A DNA stretch of 36,452 nt from assembly GCF_000346505.1 (NCBI RefSeq), contig NZ_ANOH01000075.1:1-36452 (forward strand), in the 5' to 3' direction. Positions 1 through 8,001 of the stretch are shown piece by piece (the first letter of the stretch is position 1; the number at the start of each line of letters is the position of its first letter). Origin of the DNA: Aporhodopirellula sallentina SM41. GTDB lineage: Bacteria > Planctomycetota > Planctomycetia > Pirellulales > Pirellulaceae. The translations under genes were made by a program, and so were the position numbers. Below the pieces are notes generated by a model. It did not search any database. It was given only the letters and a program-made list of their open reading frames with translations, and was not told the origin of the DNA.

Positions 1-32
1 GTCGCGGCAACACCGCCGAACACGATCGACAT
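1..32 (-). CDS. Possible 5' end of a gene running out of the window
   Basis: An ATG at 32-30 on the minus strand follows a GGGAG Shine-Dalgarno-like sequence at about six bases and opens ten codons reading MSIVFGGVAA, a hydrophobic start. The frame stays open to the window edge. Only ten codons are visible, so neither family nor reality can be settled. If real, it is divergent from the LarA-like gene that starts at 223. Confidence 0.25.
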   Translation of the reverse strand, partial: MSIVFGGVAA

Positions 33-222
33 CGTCCGCTCCCGGGCCGACTGCGGCTCGATACTTGCGGACGAGTTTCTCGTTTGAACAACACTGTCTC
101 GCTTTCGAACACTGCGGACGACCTTTCAACACATGCCGCCCGACTCTCGCCGGCGAATCGGTTGGGCGTGGTGTCAGAACGGCGAACTCTTTCCTCACAT
201 TCACTCAGTTGCAATCGACACC

Positions 223-1683
223 ATGGCTTCCTCGAAACCTTCCTTCTCACTCCCCGTTGTCGCCGCGGAAGACTACCGACATGCGGTCCCCGGCGAGATG
301 TGGGAACTGCGTCCCGTTTCGATCACCGGCCCGATCGAATACCGATCATCTCCCCGCGATGACTCGGCTGAGGCGATCACACGGTTGGCCGAAATTTCGA
401 TGCAAACGCCCGTCGACTACCCGTCGGTCAGCGACGCAATCCTAGCCGGGGATCACGTCGCGTTTGCCGTCGACCCCAACGTGCCACGGGTCGCCGAAGT
501 ACTCGAAGGTGCCATCAAGGTCGCACGTGCCTGCGAAGCGGCTCGGGTGAGCATCGTGTTGTGGCCAGAGGCGTCCGATGCGTGTTACCAATCGCTGAGC
601 CAGAGATTTCACAACATCCCGCCGGACGACGAGGCGAGCGATAACGCACAAACCCTTCCGTCCACCCCGGACGAAATGTTGATCAACGTTAGCCGTCATT
701 CCCCCCGCGACCGCCGGGAACTGCGATATGTCGCGGCCGATGCGGACGCCGAAGCGATCTATCTCGCCCGCGATTTGGTCGATGCCGACTTCACGATTCC
801 GATTGTTGCCGCACGTGCCGTCGACGCGATCGAACGACTCGATAAAACCGGCGTCTTTCCGATGTTTGCGGACTCGTCGACCGTGCATCGATTCCAAAAC
901 ACCTCGAGCCGCGAGACATCGGAAGGCTCAGCGAACGAAGTCGGTTGGTTGCTCGGCGTGCAGTTGCTGATAATGGTTTCCGCCGACGCGGCCGGCAGTG
1001 TGGCTCGCATTTTGACAGGCACTCCCGACGCGATCCGCAACGAACTCGACACGCTGCATACTGAAAAAGGCAGCGACACGAACGAGAGCGAAACACGCCC
1101 GACGTCTGAATTGGTCGTCGCCGCGCTCGACGGCGACGCCAACGTGCAGACCTGGCCCAACGTTGCTCGCGCGGTCATCGCGGCGAGCCGTCATCTCGAA
1201 GGTGACGGGACAATCGTCGTCTGGTCCCGACTGACCGAATCCCCCGGACCGCAGTGGCTCAAAGAACTCAGCGGCAACGCAGAACGTTCCCCAGGACAAG
1301 AAGACGGCGACTCGGAAGACGAACTCGCCTCGGCACTCGCCGTCCAACACCGTGACGACTTCAGCGACGCGGCCGACCAAACCGATGAAGACGAAGACGC
1401 GGACGAACCTGCGGACGCGGACTCTCAACCGGGCAGCGGTGAATACGCCAATTGGAGCATGGACCGCGTGCTCGCAAAGAAACTCGCCGACCTGTTGAGC
1501 AGCTATCGCGTGCTGCTACACAGCGAACTTTCTGATGTTGATGTCGAAACGCTCGGGATGGGTGTGATAGCCTCTGAAGAAGAACTGCGACGACTCGGCG
1601 CCGGTTTCCAAGGTGCGGGCGTGCTCCGTGCTGCCCAGTTCCATGACGGCTCTGTTTCTCGATTCGACACACCCTCGGCCTAA
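223..1683 (+). CDS. LarA/DUF2088-like domain protein, divergent
   Basis: A 486-residue protein from the ATG at 223; the frame is open further upstream, but the segment beginning MASSKPSFSLPVV is the first with protein-like composition. Residues about 70-260 resemble the N-terminal domain of the nickel-dependent lactate racemase family: a DPNVPR segment where LarA has its D-x-T-R motif, then RHSPRDRREL, then a LVDADFTIPIV segment matching the conserved vADl.i stretch. The histidine-rich metal and cofactor motifs of true LarA are not evident, so racemase activity is doubtful. Residues about 390-450 are a very acidic Asp/Glu linker. The Nudix gene follows after four bases and may be co-transcribed. 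The family call rests on remembered motif similarity; the function is unknown. Confidence 0.5.
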   Translation: MASSKPSFSLPVVAAEDYRHAVPGEMWELRPVSITGPIEYRSSPRDDSAEAITRLAEISMQTPVDYPSVSDAILAGDHVAFAVDPNVPRVAEVLEGAIKVARACEAARVSIVLWPEASDACYQSLSQRFHNIPPDDEASDNAQTLPSTPDEMLINVSRHSPRDRRELRYVAADADAEAIYLARDLVDADFTIPIVAARAVDAIERLDKTGVFPMFADSSTVHRFQNTSSRETSEGSANEVGWLLGVQLLIMVSADAAGSVARILTGTPDAIRNELDTLHTEKGSDTNESETRPTSELVVAALDGDANVQTWPNVARAVIAASRHLEGDGTIVVWSRLTESPGPQWLKELSGNAERSPGQEDGDSEDELASALAVQHRDDFSDAADQTDEDEDADEPADADSQPGSGEYANWSMDRVLAKKLADLLSSYRVLLHSELSDVDVETLGMGVIASEEELRRLGAGFQGAGVLRAAQFHDGSVSRFDTPSA

Positions 1684-1687
1684 CTGC

Positions 1688-2227
1688 GTGACCATCTCCA
1701 CCCCACAACCGTTTGAAGACGCATTCCATTATTGCCCACGATGCGGCACTCCCAATCCCAAAGTGGGCGTGATCCCGTTCCACTGTGGCAAATGTGATTT
1801 CGCGTTCTACTTCGGACCGGTTGCCGCCGTCGGTGGGCTCATCCTCGATGACGCGGACCGACTGCTCGTCGTCCGGCGAGCGAGAGACCCGGGAATGAAC
1901 CAATGGGGATTGCCGGGAGGATTCATTGACCGCTGCGAAACCGCCGAAGAAGCTCTCGCCCGGGAGATTCGCGAAGAAACTCAGTTGACCGTGGCGTCTT
2001 GCGACCTGCTCATGACCGGACCGAACATCTACAAACACCACGGCGTGATCGGACACGTGATCGACCTGTTCTACCTTTGCCGCGTGGAATCCTGCGACAA
2101 CGTGCAGCTCGCCCAAAGTGAATTGTGTGAGTACCGATGGTGCATTCCCGACGCCGAGATCCTCGATAACATGGCGTTTGAGTCGAACCGCATCGCAATC
2201 GAGCGATGGATGTCAGACCGACGCTAA
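1688..2227 (+). CDS. Nudix hydrolase with N-terminal zinc ribbon
   Basis: The product begins with a zinc ribbon (CPRCG, then HCGKC about 16 residues later), the arrangement seen in NADH pyrophosphatase-like Nudix enzymes. The Nudix fold follows (GPVAAVGGLI). The Nudix box reads GGFIDRCETAEEALAREIRE and continues ETQL: the metal-binding REIREE core is intact, and the usual glycine before the final hydrophobic residue is Gln. Such enzymes hydrolyse nucleoside diphosphates linked to another moiety; the substrate here cannot be read. I chose the GTG at 1688, just after the upstream stop, giving 179 residues. ATGs at 1643 or 1613 would overlap the preceding gene by about 40-70 bases. No strong ribosome binding site decides between them. 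Confidence 0.85.
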   Translation: MTISTPQPFEDAFHYCPRCGTPNPKVGVIPFHCGKCDFAFYFGPVAAVGGLILDDADRLLVVRRARDPGMNQWGLPGGFIDRCETAEEALAREIREETQLTVASCDLLMTGPNIYKHHGVIGHVIDLFYLCRVESCDNVQLAQSELCEYRWCIPDAEILDNMAFESNRIAIERWMSDRR

Positions 2228-2260
2228 AATGCCGACGCAGACTGGCTTTCGGGTTTTGGG

Positions 2261-2319
2261 GTAGTGGATCTTGTCAAAGATCCTGCAGCACGAGGGTCTT
2301 CAACACGATCCACTCCCCG
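2261..2319. repeat. Dispersed palindromic repeat, copy 1 (GGATCTTGTC core)
   Basis: This imperfect inverted repeat starts GTAGTGGATCTTGTCAAAG and ends ACACGATCCACTCCCCGAA. It lies 33 bases after the Nudix stop and before the ExbD pair. It shares ends and core with the copies at 27635, 29554 and 34937, and more distantly 16700. The ATG that would extend the ExbD frame upstream (2271) falls inside this repeat, so that extension is an artefact. Confidence 0.8.
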
Positions 2320-2498
2320 AACACAGAACGGAAATAAAATACGAGATCGCGGCGAAGAGAAACACGCGAGCGAAAGTTCCCCGTCGGGATCGGCACAGGT
2401 ATGATGGACCAGCCGAGCATCCCGGACCAACGTTTTTCGCAAAGCCTCCTTCACCCGGCCACCCAAACGTTAAGCACTTCGCCAGGTCGAAAGCACAC

Positions 2499-2975
2499 GT
2501 GAGATCACCAGCCTCGTCATCATCGGCAACACGAAGAAGCCAAGACCGGGTTTCGATGACACCGATGATCGACATCGTCTTTCTGCTGATCATCTTCTTC
2601 CTCGTGTCGAGCCACCTTTCGCGGCAGGAAACTCGGCATCCGGTCACGCTCGCCGAAGCCTCATCGGGCGAACCTCCCGAGGCGGACGCCTCCCCAATCA
2701 CACTCACGCTCGACGCGGATTCGCAACTCTTCTTTGGCGGCGATCCGATCACTCTCGACCAAGTTTCCAGCCGAATTCGAACCTGGACCACCGGACGCGA
2801 CGCCGATGCAGCAAGCGAATCAAACAAGGTCCGCTTTCGGATCGATCGAGTTGTACCGTACGCCACGGTCGAAGCGGTCTTGCGACAGCTAGCCGACGTC
2901 GGAATCCGTGACGTCGCTATCGTGGTGAACCCACGCCGCACGCAGGGTCCGCTCAGCGGAGCGACTGCACAGTGA
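2499..2975 (+). CDS. exbD: ExbD/TolR-type biopolymer transport protein (first of pair)
   Basis: Small inner-membrane protein of the proton-driven ExbB-ExbD / TolQ-TolR class, which couples proton flow to outer-membrane transport or envelope work. The hallmark MTPMIDIVFLLIIFFLVSS gives one transmembrane segment at about residues 22-40 with the conserved Asp at 25; a periplasmic domain of about 110 residues follows and ends in AIVVNP. The GTG at 2499 gives 158 residues, the usual family length. An upstream ATG at 2271 would add 76 residues of repeat-derived, non-conserved sequence and is rejected. The next ExbD overlaps by four bases. No ExbB/TolQ partner is in view downstream, so the motor subunit must be encoded elsewhere. 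Confidence 0.85.
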   Translation: MRSPASSSSATRRSQDRVSMTPMIDIVFLLIIFFLVSSHLSRQETRHPVTLAEASSGEPPEADASPITLTLDADSQLFFGGDPITLDQVSSRIRTWTTGRDADAASESNKVRFRIDRVVPYATVEAVLRQLADVGIRDVAIVVNPRRTQGPLSGATAQ

Positions 2976-3457
2976 AAGCACCGTCACCTCACCGAGCCGG
3001 TTCGGACGAAATGGCCATGACGTCGATGATCGATGTTGTGTTCTTGTTACTCGTCTTCTTCGTCTGGACGAGCAGCTTTGACAAACCCGAATCAGACCTC
3101 GCCAGCCGCGTCGCGGTATCCCCTGCGCCCACCGAACCAACCGAGCCTGACGAAGCCGAATCAAAAGCAACCGAAACATCCGCCACCTTCATGGCGAACC
3201 GCCGCGAGGAACTCGTCATCCGAATCCTGGCCGGCCCCGATGGCCTCCGCTACCAAGTGGGCGCCGTTGCGATTCCCGACGCATCACAACTGCGAGCGAA
3301 ATTGAAACGGCTCGCAACGCTGCGGAGGAACTCGATCGTCATCATCGATCCCGACGACACGATCACTGCCGAGAAATGCATCGAGGTCTTCGACGCGGCA
3401 CGAAGCGAAGGTTTTGCGAACGTCCTCTTCGCCGTAGACGCGCCGCCCGAGCCGTGA
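2972..3457 (+). CDS. exbD: ExbD/TolR-type biopolymer transport protein (second of pair)
   Basis: Second ExbD-like protein, 161 residues. Its GTG start at 2972 overlaps the TGA of the first copy (GTGA), which implies translational coupling. The membrane anchor MAMTSMIDVVFLLLVFFVWT spans about residues 14-33, with the proton-path Asp at 21. An acidic/Pro linker (PTEPTEPDEAESKATE) and a periplasmic domain ending in NVLFAVDAPPEP follow. Paired non-identical ExbDs are common in planctomycetes and probably form a hetero-oligomer around an ExbB ring; that is inference. Gene identity is firm, but the transported substrate or envelope role is unknown. Confidence 0.85.
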   Translation: MKAPSPHRAGSDEMAMTSMIDVVFLLLVFFVWTSSFDKPESDLASRVAVSPAPTEPTEPDEAESKATETSATFMANRREELVIRILAGPDGLRYQVGAVAIPDASQLRAKLKRLATLRRNSIVIIDPDDTITAEKCIEVFDAARSEGFANVLFAVDAPPEP

Positions 3458-3491
3458 AGCTGATCCGATAGCCTCGGCAGATCATTTCACG

Positions 3492-3513
3492 CGCGAGCGT
3501 TTTTCGCGTTTTT
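3492..3513 (+). terminator. Weak hairpin plus T-run after the ExbD pair
   Basis: Five-base arms CGCGA and TCGCG with a seven-base loop are followed directly by TTTTT, 35 bases after the ExbD stop. The stem is short, so this is a modest candidate for a Rho-independent terminator on the plus strand. Confidence 0.35.
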
Positions 3514-3544
3514 AGAAATGACACAGCCAACGTCGCCGGGCTTC

Positions 3545-3590
3545 GTTGGTCTGAATCCTGGCGAATCCAACTACTGGGATCGGGCACGCT
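3545..3590. repeat. Short interspersed sequence, copy A
   Basis: The stretch GTTGGTCTGAATCCTGGCGA through GATCGGGCACG matches 16868-16914 at roughly three quarters of positions by eye (shared GGCGAATCC and GATCGGGC). Both lie between convergent genes. This suggests a decayed dispersed element. Confidence 0.4.
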
Positions 3591-3610
3591 GAACATCAAA
3601 GTGCACTCGC

Positions 3611-3650
3611 GCAAACAAAAACCCTCGGCACTGCTTGGGAGGCCGAGGGT
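3611..3650 (-). terminator. Rho-independent terminator of the ffh-rpsP-trmD-rplS operon
   Basis: Perfect nine-base arms ACCCTCGGC (3621-3629) and GCCGAGGGT (3642-3650) enclose a 12-base loop. Reading the minus strand, the stem is followed by TTTTTGTTTG (3620-3611). It lies about 80 bases beyond the rplS stop and is the best terminator in the window. Confidence 0.8.
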
Positions 3651-3730
3651 ATTTGTGTGTTTGATCTGTTTCCCCGAACGCAGAAAGATTCGTTGTGGAC
3701 GACGAAATCGCTCTGGAGGGGACCAGCCGG

Positions 3731-4090
3731 TTAGGCTTGGGCGCGGCGGCGTTCCTTGAGACGGACAGCCTTTCCGACGCGGTCACGCAGGAAGTACAGC
3801 TTCGCACGGCGGGTCACGCCGCTGCGTTTGACTTCGATCTTTTCGATACGTGGGCTGTGAACAGGGAACTTACGCTCGACACCTTCACCGGCGACGATGC
3901 GGCGGACCATGAACATTTCTTGCGAGCCTTTGCCCGAACGTCCGATCACAACACCGCTGAACACCTGGATGCGTTCTTTCGAACCTTCGAGGATCTTGGT
4001 GTGAACGTCGACGGTGTCGCCGATGTCGAATTTAGGTGTTTCTTCTTTTTGGTTGGCCTTGTTGACCATGTCCATGATGGCGTTGCTCAT
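3731..4090 (-). CDS. rplS: 50S ribosomal protein L19
   Basis: L19 is a component of the large ribosomal subunit at the 30S-50S interface. The 119-residue product has typical length and family landmarks: [20 protein letters not shown] near the N-terminus, [11 protein letters not shown] in the middle, and the basic segment [20 protein letters not shown] at the C-terminus. It is the last gene of the ffh-rpsP-trmD-rplS order known across bacteria. A 178-base gap separates it from trmD; that is long for this operon and could hold an internal promoter or leader, though I could not identify one. A strong hairpin terminator follows. Confidence 0.97.
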   Translation of the reverse strand: MSNAIMDMVNKANQKEETPKFDIGDTVDVHTKILEGSKERIQVFSGVVIGRSGKGSQEMFMVRRIVAGEGVERKFPVHSPRIEKIEVKRSGVTRRAKLYFLRDRVGKAVRLKERRRAQA

Positions 4091-4268
4091 GACACACTCT
4101 CGTTATTGTTTTCGGGGAATGGATGTTGTGAATTCGTTCAGCGGGCGCTGATAATATTTCGAGCCGACGCCGGTCACATACTCCCGTCGCAATGGCTCAG
4201 TGCCGATCAGGCATTCGCGTCGTCCGATGTGGCTTCCGCTCGCGCCGTTGAGGCTTTGTTTCATTGAG

Positions 4269-4979
4269 TCACGTGGGCTCATCGAGCAGGTCGCTGCGAC
4301 GGGCCCTCGTTCGTATCTGTGTTTGCTCGGCACGCCAAGCGGCGATTGCCGCGTGGTCTCCACTGAGCAGGACCTCGGGAACGAAGTGACCTTCGAACTC
4401 GCGAGGACGCGTGTACTGCGGAAATTCTAACAACCGATTTCCACGGCTGAACGAATCATCCTGATGGCTGTTTTCATCACCGAGTACCCCTGGAATCAAC
4501 CGAACCACGGCATCGATGATGGTCATTGCGGCGACCTCGCCTCCGTTGAGGACAAAGTCACCGACGCTAATCTCTTCCGGCTCCAAAATGTCATGGACCC
4601 GTTGGTCAAAACCTTCGTATCGCCCGCACAGGAGCATGACCCGTTCGCTTGTCGCGAGATCCTCGGCGAGTCGCTGGTCGAAACGTTTTCCTTGCGGGGT
4701 GAGCAGGATTTTTCGAATGGGAGGCAGTTCGCCTTGGCTCAAAATTTCCGACTCGATATCGCGAACACAACTGACCGTTGGCTCGACTTGGATCAACATT
4801 CCCGGGCCACCTCCGAACGGTCGGTCATCGACTTTGCGATGAGGAACGTTCTGCGCCCAATCTCGCAGGTCATGACGTTGGATATCCACCAGGCCGCGGA
4901 CGATCGCCTTGTGCAGTAAACTCTGCGTCAGGTAACCATCGAAAATCGCGGGGAACAGGGTGACAACGTCAATCCTCAC
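4269..4979 (-). CDS. trmD: tRNA (guanine-N1-)-methyltransferase TrmD
   Basis: TrmD methylates G37 next to the anticodon of tRNAs reading CNN codons, using S-adenosylmethionine, and so prevents +1 frameshifting. The 236-residue protein starts MRIDVVTLFPAIF and carries the trefoil-knot SAM-binding motifs CGRYEGFDQR (about 118-127) and SVGDFVLNGGE (138-148). The catalytic-site SHQDDSF and the RP.EF segment near 190-195 are present. Length is slightly below typical. It lies 57 bases downstream of rpsP in the same direction, the standard arrangement in bacteria. No anomaly seen. Confidence 0.97.
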   Translation of the reverse strand: MRIDVVTLFPAIFDGYLTQSLLHKAIVRGLVDIQRHDLRDWAQNVPHRKVDDRPFGGGPGMLIQVEPTVSCVRDIESEILSQGELPPIRKILLTPQGKRFDQRLAEDLATSERVMLLCGRYEGFDQRVHDILEPEEISVGDFVLNGGEVAAMTIIDAVVRLIPGVLGDENSHQDDSFSRGNRLLEFPQYTRPREFEGHFVPEVLLSGDHAAIAAWRAEQTQIRTRARRSDLLDEPT

Positions 4980-5036
4980 GGGACATAGGCTCGATCAGTG
5001 GTGGGACCAAAGCCGGTCAGGCTTCGGCGACGGGCA

Positions 5037-5459
5037 TCATTCCGACGCGGCTTCTTCAGCAGCCGGCTCTTCCGCAGGTGCTTCTTCGGCAGGTGCGGCT
5101 TCCGCCTTTGGCTCTTCTTTCGGCTTCGGCGACTCGGTCACAGGAGCTGGAGTGTAATCTTTGCGACGCCCGAGACGCTCGAGTGCTTCCTTTTGAGCAT
5201 CGAGGTGCGTTCCGGAGGTGCCGTATTTCTTGATCAGGACGGCGCACTTTTCCGATGGCTGGGCGCCGACGCTCAACCAGTAGTCGATGCGGTCGCTCTT
5301 GAGTTGAGCACGTGCGTCGGTTTCGGGGCACATCGGGTCGTAGGTGCCGAGCTCTTCGATCACGCGACCGTCACGCGGCTTGCGTTGATCCATTGCACAT
5401 ACACGAAAGTAAGGACGGTGAGTACGTCCCATTTTCTTCATGCGAATTTTGACTGCCAT
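5037..5459 (-). CDS. rpsP: 30S ribosomal protein S16 with acidic C-terminal tail
   Basis: S16 is a small-subunit assembly protein. The true start is the ATG at 5459 (MAVKIRMKKMGRTHRPYFRV), preceded by GGAG; the frame continues upstream to 5522, but those residues are not S16-like. The conserved core covers residues 1 to about 85 and includes VIEELGTYDP and the DRIDYWLSVGAQPS segment. After about residue 100 comes an Ala/Glu/Pro-rich tail ending AAEEAASE that brings the total to 140 residues, against roughly 80-90 for a minimal S16. Lineage-specific tails occur on S16; the role of this one is unknown. It lies about 190 bases after ffh and 57 bases before trmD. Confidence 0.96.
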   Translation of the reverse strand: MAVKIRMKKMGRTHRPYFRVCAMDQRKPRDGRVIEELGTYDPMCPETDARAQLKSDRIDYWLSVGAQPSEKCAVLIKKYGTSGTHLDAQKEALERLGRRKDYTPAPVTESPKPKEEPKAEAAPAEEAPAEEPAAEEAASE

Positions 5460-5652
5460 CTCGGTGGGGTCTCCAAAAAAAATTAGCGTAGTTTGGTTCG
5501 GTTGATTGATTAAAAACTTCATCGTGAGAGTGGGGTCGGCGTCGGTTCCATGGGACGCCTGTCCCTCGCTCAGGATTAGACTCGTCTAGCGGGTTCGTCG
5601 CCGAAGCGTCGAGGCTAGGTCACCGCACGAGCCGTGAAAGAGGTGATCATGC

Positions 5653-7128
5653 TCAGCGGCCTTTCCGTTTCATCTTGCGTTTGAGCTTTTCGCGTTCCTT
5701 GCGTTGTTTGGCCCGTTCGGCCGGCGACAATCGCTTCCCTGTCGATCGTTTGACTTTGGATCCGCCCATGCGAGGATCCGTCAACGCTCCGCTGGACTGC
5801 AATTGCCTCAGCATCGCCATTCGGTCGCCACCGCCTTTCCCCGCCATCATCTGCATCATCGGTTTCATGGTGTCGAACTGCTTGATCAACTGAGTGATCG
5901 AGGACGACTGGACACCGGCACCGGCGGCGATGCGGGTTCGACGCGAGGCATCGATGAGCTTGGGATTTTTGCGTTCGGCGGGGGTCATCGAATTAATCGC
6001 CCCGATGATTTGTTTCATCTGCCCGCCGGCTTCGGCGCTTTCCATCGCCTCTTTGAACTGCCCCATGCCGGGCATCAGACTCATCATCCGCCCCATCAAA
6101 CCGGGCTGGGTGATCTTCTGCATCATGTTTTTGAAATCATCGAGCGAGAATTGGCCCGTGGCCATTTTCTCTTCGAGCGTTTCACGCTCACTCTCATCGA
6201 CGATCCGATGGGCTTCGCGAGCCGCTGCGACGATGTCGCCCATCTGCAGGATTCGGCTGGCCATGCCTTCGGGGCGGAATGGCTCGAGGGCGTCGAAACG
6301 CTCGCCCGTACCGATGAATTTGACCGGCACGCCGGTGACCTGCTTGACTGACAACAACGCCCCGCCACGGGCGTCACCGTCGAGTTTGGTCATGATGACG
6401 CCGTCGAGCTCGAGTGCGTCATTGAACGCACCGGCACTATTGACTGCGTCTTGCCCGGTCATCCCGTCGACAACGAGATACACCTGGTCGGGGCCGACCT
6501 TGCGGTCGATTTTCTTCAACTGGGCCATCAACTCTTCGTCGATGGCCAACCGCCCGGCCGTATCGAGAATGACGACTCGGTTCCCGTCGCGTTGTGCGCG
6601 TGCCACGCCGTTTTGGCAGACTTTGACGGGGTCTTGATGATCGGTTTCGGTGTGGACCGGTACGCCGAGCTGCTCGCCGATAACCTTCAATTGCTCGATC
6701 GCGGCAGGTCGCTGGAGGTCAGCGGCGACCAAGAGCGGTTCGATCTGCTGCTCGCGGAGCATCTGAGTGAGCTTGCCGCAGGTCGTCGTTTTACCGCTAC
6801 CCTGCAACCCACACAGCATCAAAATCGTGGGGCGATCCGCACGCAGGTGCAACGAGGAGTCGACCGGGCCGAGTGTTTCGACCAACTCTTCGTGGACGAT
6901 CCGGACCAGCTCTTCCTGCGGCCGTAGGCTCAAAAGCACGCGTTTTCCGAGAGCTTTCTCGCTCACGTGCGTCATGAATTCCTTCACAACGCTGTAACTG
7001 ACGTCCGATTCGAGCAGTGATTCTTCGACGATCTTCAGACCGTCGCGCATATTGCCCTCGGTCAGTTTGCCCCTACCGGACAAACTTTTGAACGCAGATT
7101 GCAGTCCTTCAGAGAGGGAATCGAACAC
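5653..7128 (-). CDS. ffh: Signal recognition particle GTPase Ffh (SRP54)
   Basis: Ffh binds signal sequences of nascent membrane and secreted proteins together with the SRP RNA and docks with FtsY through its GTPase. The 491-residue protein has an N domain starting MFDSLSEGLQSAFKSLSG. The G domain carries P-loop GLQGSGKTTT (107-116), DTAGR (189-193) and TKLDGDARGG (247-256). A Met-rich M domain (MGRMMSLMPGMGQF, then MKPMMQMMAGKGGG) follows, and the end is strongly basic (REKLKRKMKRKGR). It heads the rpsP-trmD-rplS cluster. The upstream spacer holds four 20 bp tandem repeats that may influence its promoter. Confidence 0.98.
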   Translation of the reverse strand: MFDSLSEGLQSAFKSLSGRGKLTEGNMRDGLKIVEESLLESDVSYSVVKEFMTHVSEKALGKRVLLSLRPQEELVRIVHEELVETLGPVDSSLHLRADRPTILMLCGLQGSGKTTTCGKLTQMLREQQIEPLLVAADLQRPAAIEQLKVIGEQLGVPVHTETDHQDPVKVCQNGVARAQRDGNRVVILDTAGRLAIDEELMAQLKKIDRKVGPDQVYLVVDGMTGQDAVNSAGAFNDALELDGVIMTKLDGDARGGALLSVKQVTGVPVKFIGTGERFDALEPFRPEGMASRILQMGDIVAAAREAHRIVDESERETLEEKMATGQFSLDDFKNMMQKITQPGLMGRMMSLMPGMGQFKEAMESAEAGGQMKQIIGAINSMTPAERKNPKLIDASRRTRIAAGAGVQSSSITQLIKQFDTMKPMMQMMAGKGGGDRMAMLRQLQSSGALTDPRMGGSKVKRSTGKRLSPAERAKQRKEREKLKRKMKRKGR

Positions 7129-7620
7129 GGGCGGAGTGCGGCGGAGTCACTAGAGACGGCGGAAAGCCCGACAGTTTACGCATTGCGATGCCGTTTTGTA
7201 AATGGAGAGCGTCGCGGCCCCCGCTGAAAACTTTTCACAGAGTTCCTTTTGGATGATCTGGGTTCCTTTTGGATGATCTGGGTTCCTTTTGGATGATCTG
7301 GGTTCCTTTTGGATAACTTGAGTTCGGATTTGATGGCTTTGAGGGGCGAGTGAACGCCTCAAGACCGCGATTGCCCGAAAACAAAGAAGCGTCATCGGGC
7401 ATGGAAGTGGCCTTCAGACGGGGCCGGGCGTGGGCACGGCCAGAATCGGGCGGCAAAAAAGCGAGCGTTTTCAAGGAGCAAAACGCCGTGTGACCAAACG
7501 TGTCCACCGGCCTGCGATCTTACCAGTGTCGAGCAAACGGCACCCCGCAATTCGCCGGTGTTGCTGACTCTTCTAACCCAGCCCCCGATTAACCCAGCCC
7601 CCCATTCAAGGAAGAAAGTC
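7129..7620. other. Divergent spacer between ffh and a small unknown gene
   Basis: A 492-base non-coding region that must carry the ffh promoter (minus strand) and that of the gene at 7621 (plus strand). Its clearest content is the 4 x 20 bp tandem repeat at 7241-7320. No further hairpin, RNA gene or convincing promoter hexamer could be assigned by eye. Frames open across it on the minus strand look like by-products of the repeat. Confidence 0.6.
7241..7320. repeat. Tandem repeat, 4 x 20 bp, upstream of ffh
   Basis: Four back-to-back units based on GGTTCCTTTTGGATGATCTG. Units two and three are identical, the first differs only at its first base, and the last ends GGATAACTTG. The 20-base period is not a multiple of three, so a protein repeat is unlikely. 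It sits about 110-190 bases upstream of the ffh start. Confidence 0.95.
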
Positions 7621-8001
7621 ATGGCCAAGTTCTATGTTCAATGTGGTAACCGCAGCGTCATCGTTGAAGCCATCGATCACGAAGCTGCCGCCATGCACCT
7701 GATCGATTCGGCGATGCAGCCGCATGTTTGGATCTACGACGACGCGGATCTGAGCGATAGCGACCGCCATGCCCACCTCGCGATCGAGGCGTTGTTGACT
7801 CTGGCTCCGGAAATTCGCGTCAGCGAGCGGGGACTCGGCCGGGCCGACGCGGTCGCGTTGGGAACCCCTGAGGTATTGCAGCGTTGGCATCAAACCATGG
7901 TCGCGCTGTCACGTTTGTTTCGCTCCGCGGGCCTGACCCCCAAATCGATGAGCGAACTGAACTATCCCAACAACGGCCCCAACAGTGCCCTGTCGGCATA
8001 G
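7621..8001 (+). CDS. Conserved-looking small protein of unknown function
   Basis: A 126-residue soluble protein starting MAKFYVQCGNRSVIVEAIDH. The ATG at 7621 has a good AAGGAAG Shine-Dalgarno about nine bases upstream, which decides it over an open extension to 7558. No signal peptide or membrane segment. The N-terminal 50 residues look like a small alpha/beta fold, the middle is helical and acidic, and the C-terminus ends NNGPNSALSA. I do not recognise a domain. It is divergent from ffh, and a repeat-filled spacer separates it from the convergent zinc-binding gene. Coding status is supported by the ribosome binding site and composition only. Confidence 0.7.
   Translation: MAKFYVQCGNRSVIVEAIDHEAAAMHLIDSAMQPHVWIYDDADLSDSDRHAHLAIEALLTLAPEIRVSERGLGRADAVALGTPEVLQRWHQTMVALSRLFRSAGLTPKSMSELNYPNNGPNSALSA

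Noticed and set aside
1361-2116. 251-codon minus-strand open frame
   Set aside because: Overlaps the LarA-like and Nudix genes; the Nudix box and zinc ribbon show the plus strand is coding.
2271-2498. N-terminal extension of the first ExbD starting at an ATG at 2271
   Set aside because: The start lies inside a palindromic repeat (the MSKIL reading recurs at 34947 from another copy) and the added 76 residues have no ExbD character.
4091-4268. L19 leader RNA or riboregulator between trmD and rplS
   Set aside because: The gap is long, but I could not draw a convincing conserved stem structure or match a known leader motif.
7241-7320. Possible CRISPR array
   Set aside because: Units are directly adjacent with no spacers and no cas genes are present.
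7150-7507. Minus-strand frames with QIIQKE / HPKGT-like repeats
   Set aside because: They are translations of the 20 bp tandem repeat in different frames; the period is not a multiple of three and no start is supported.
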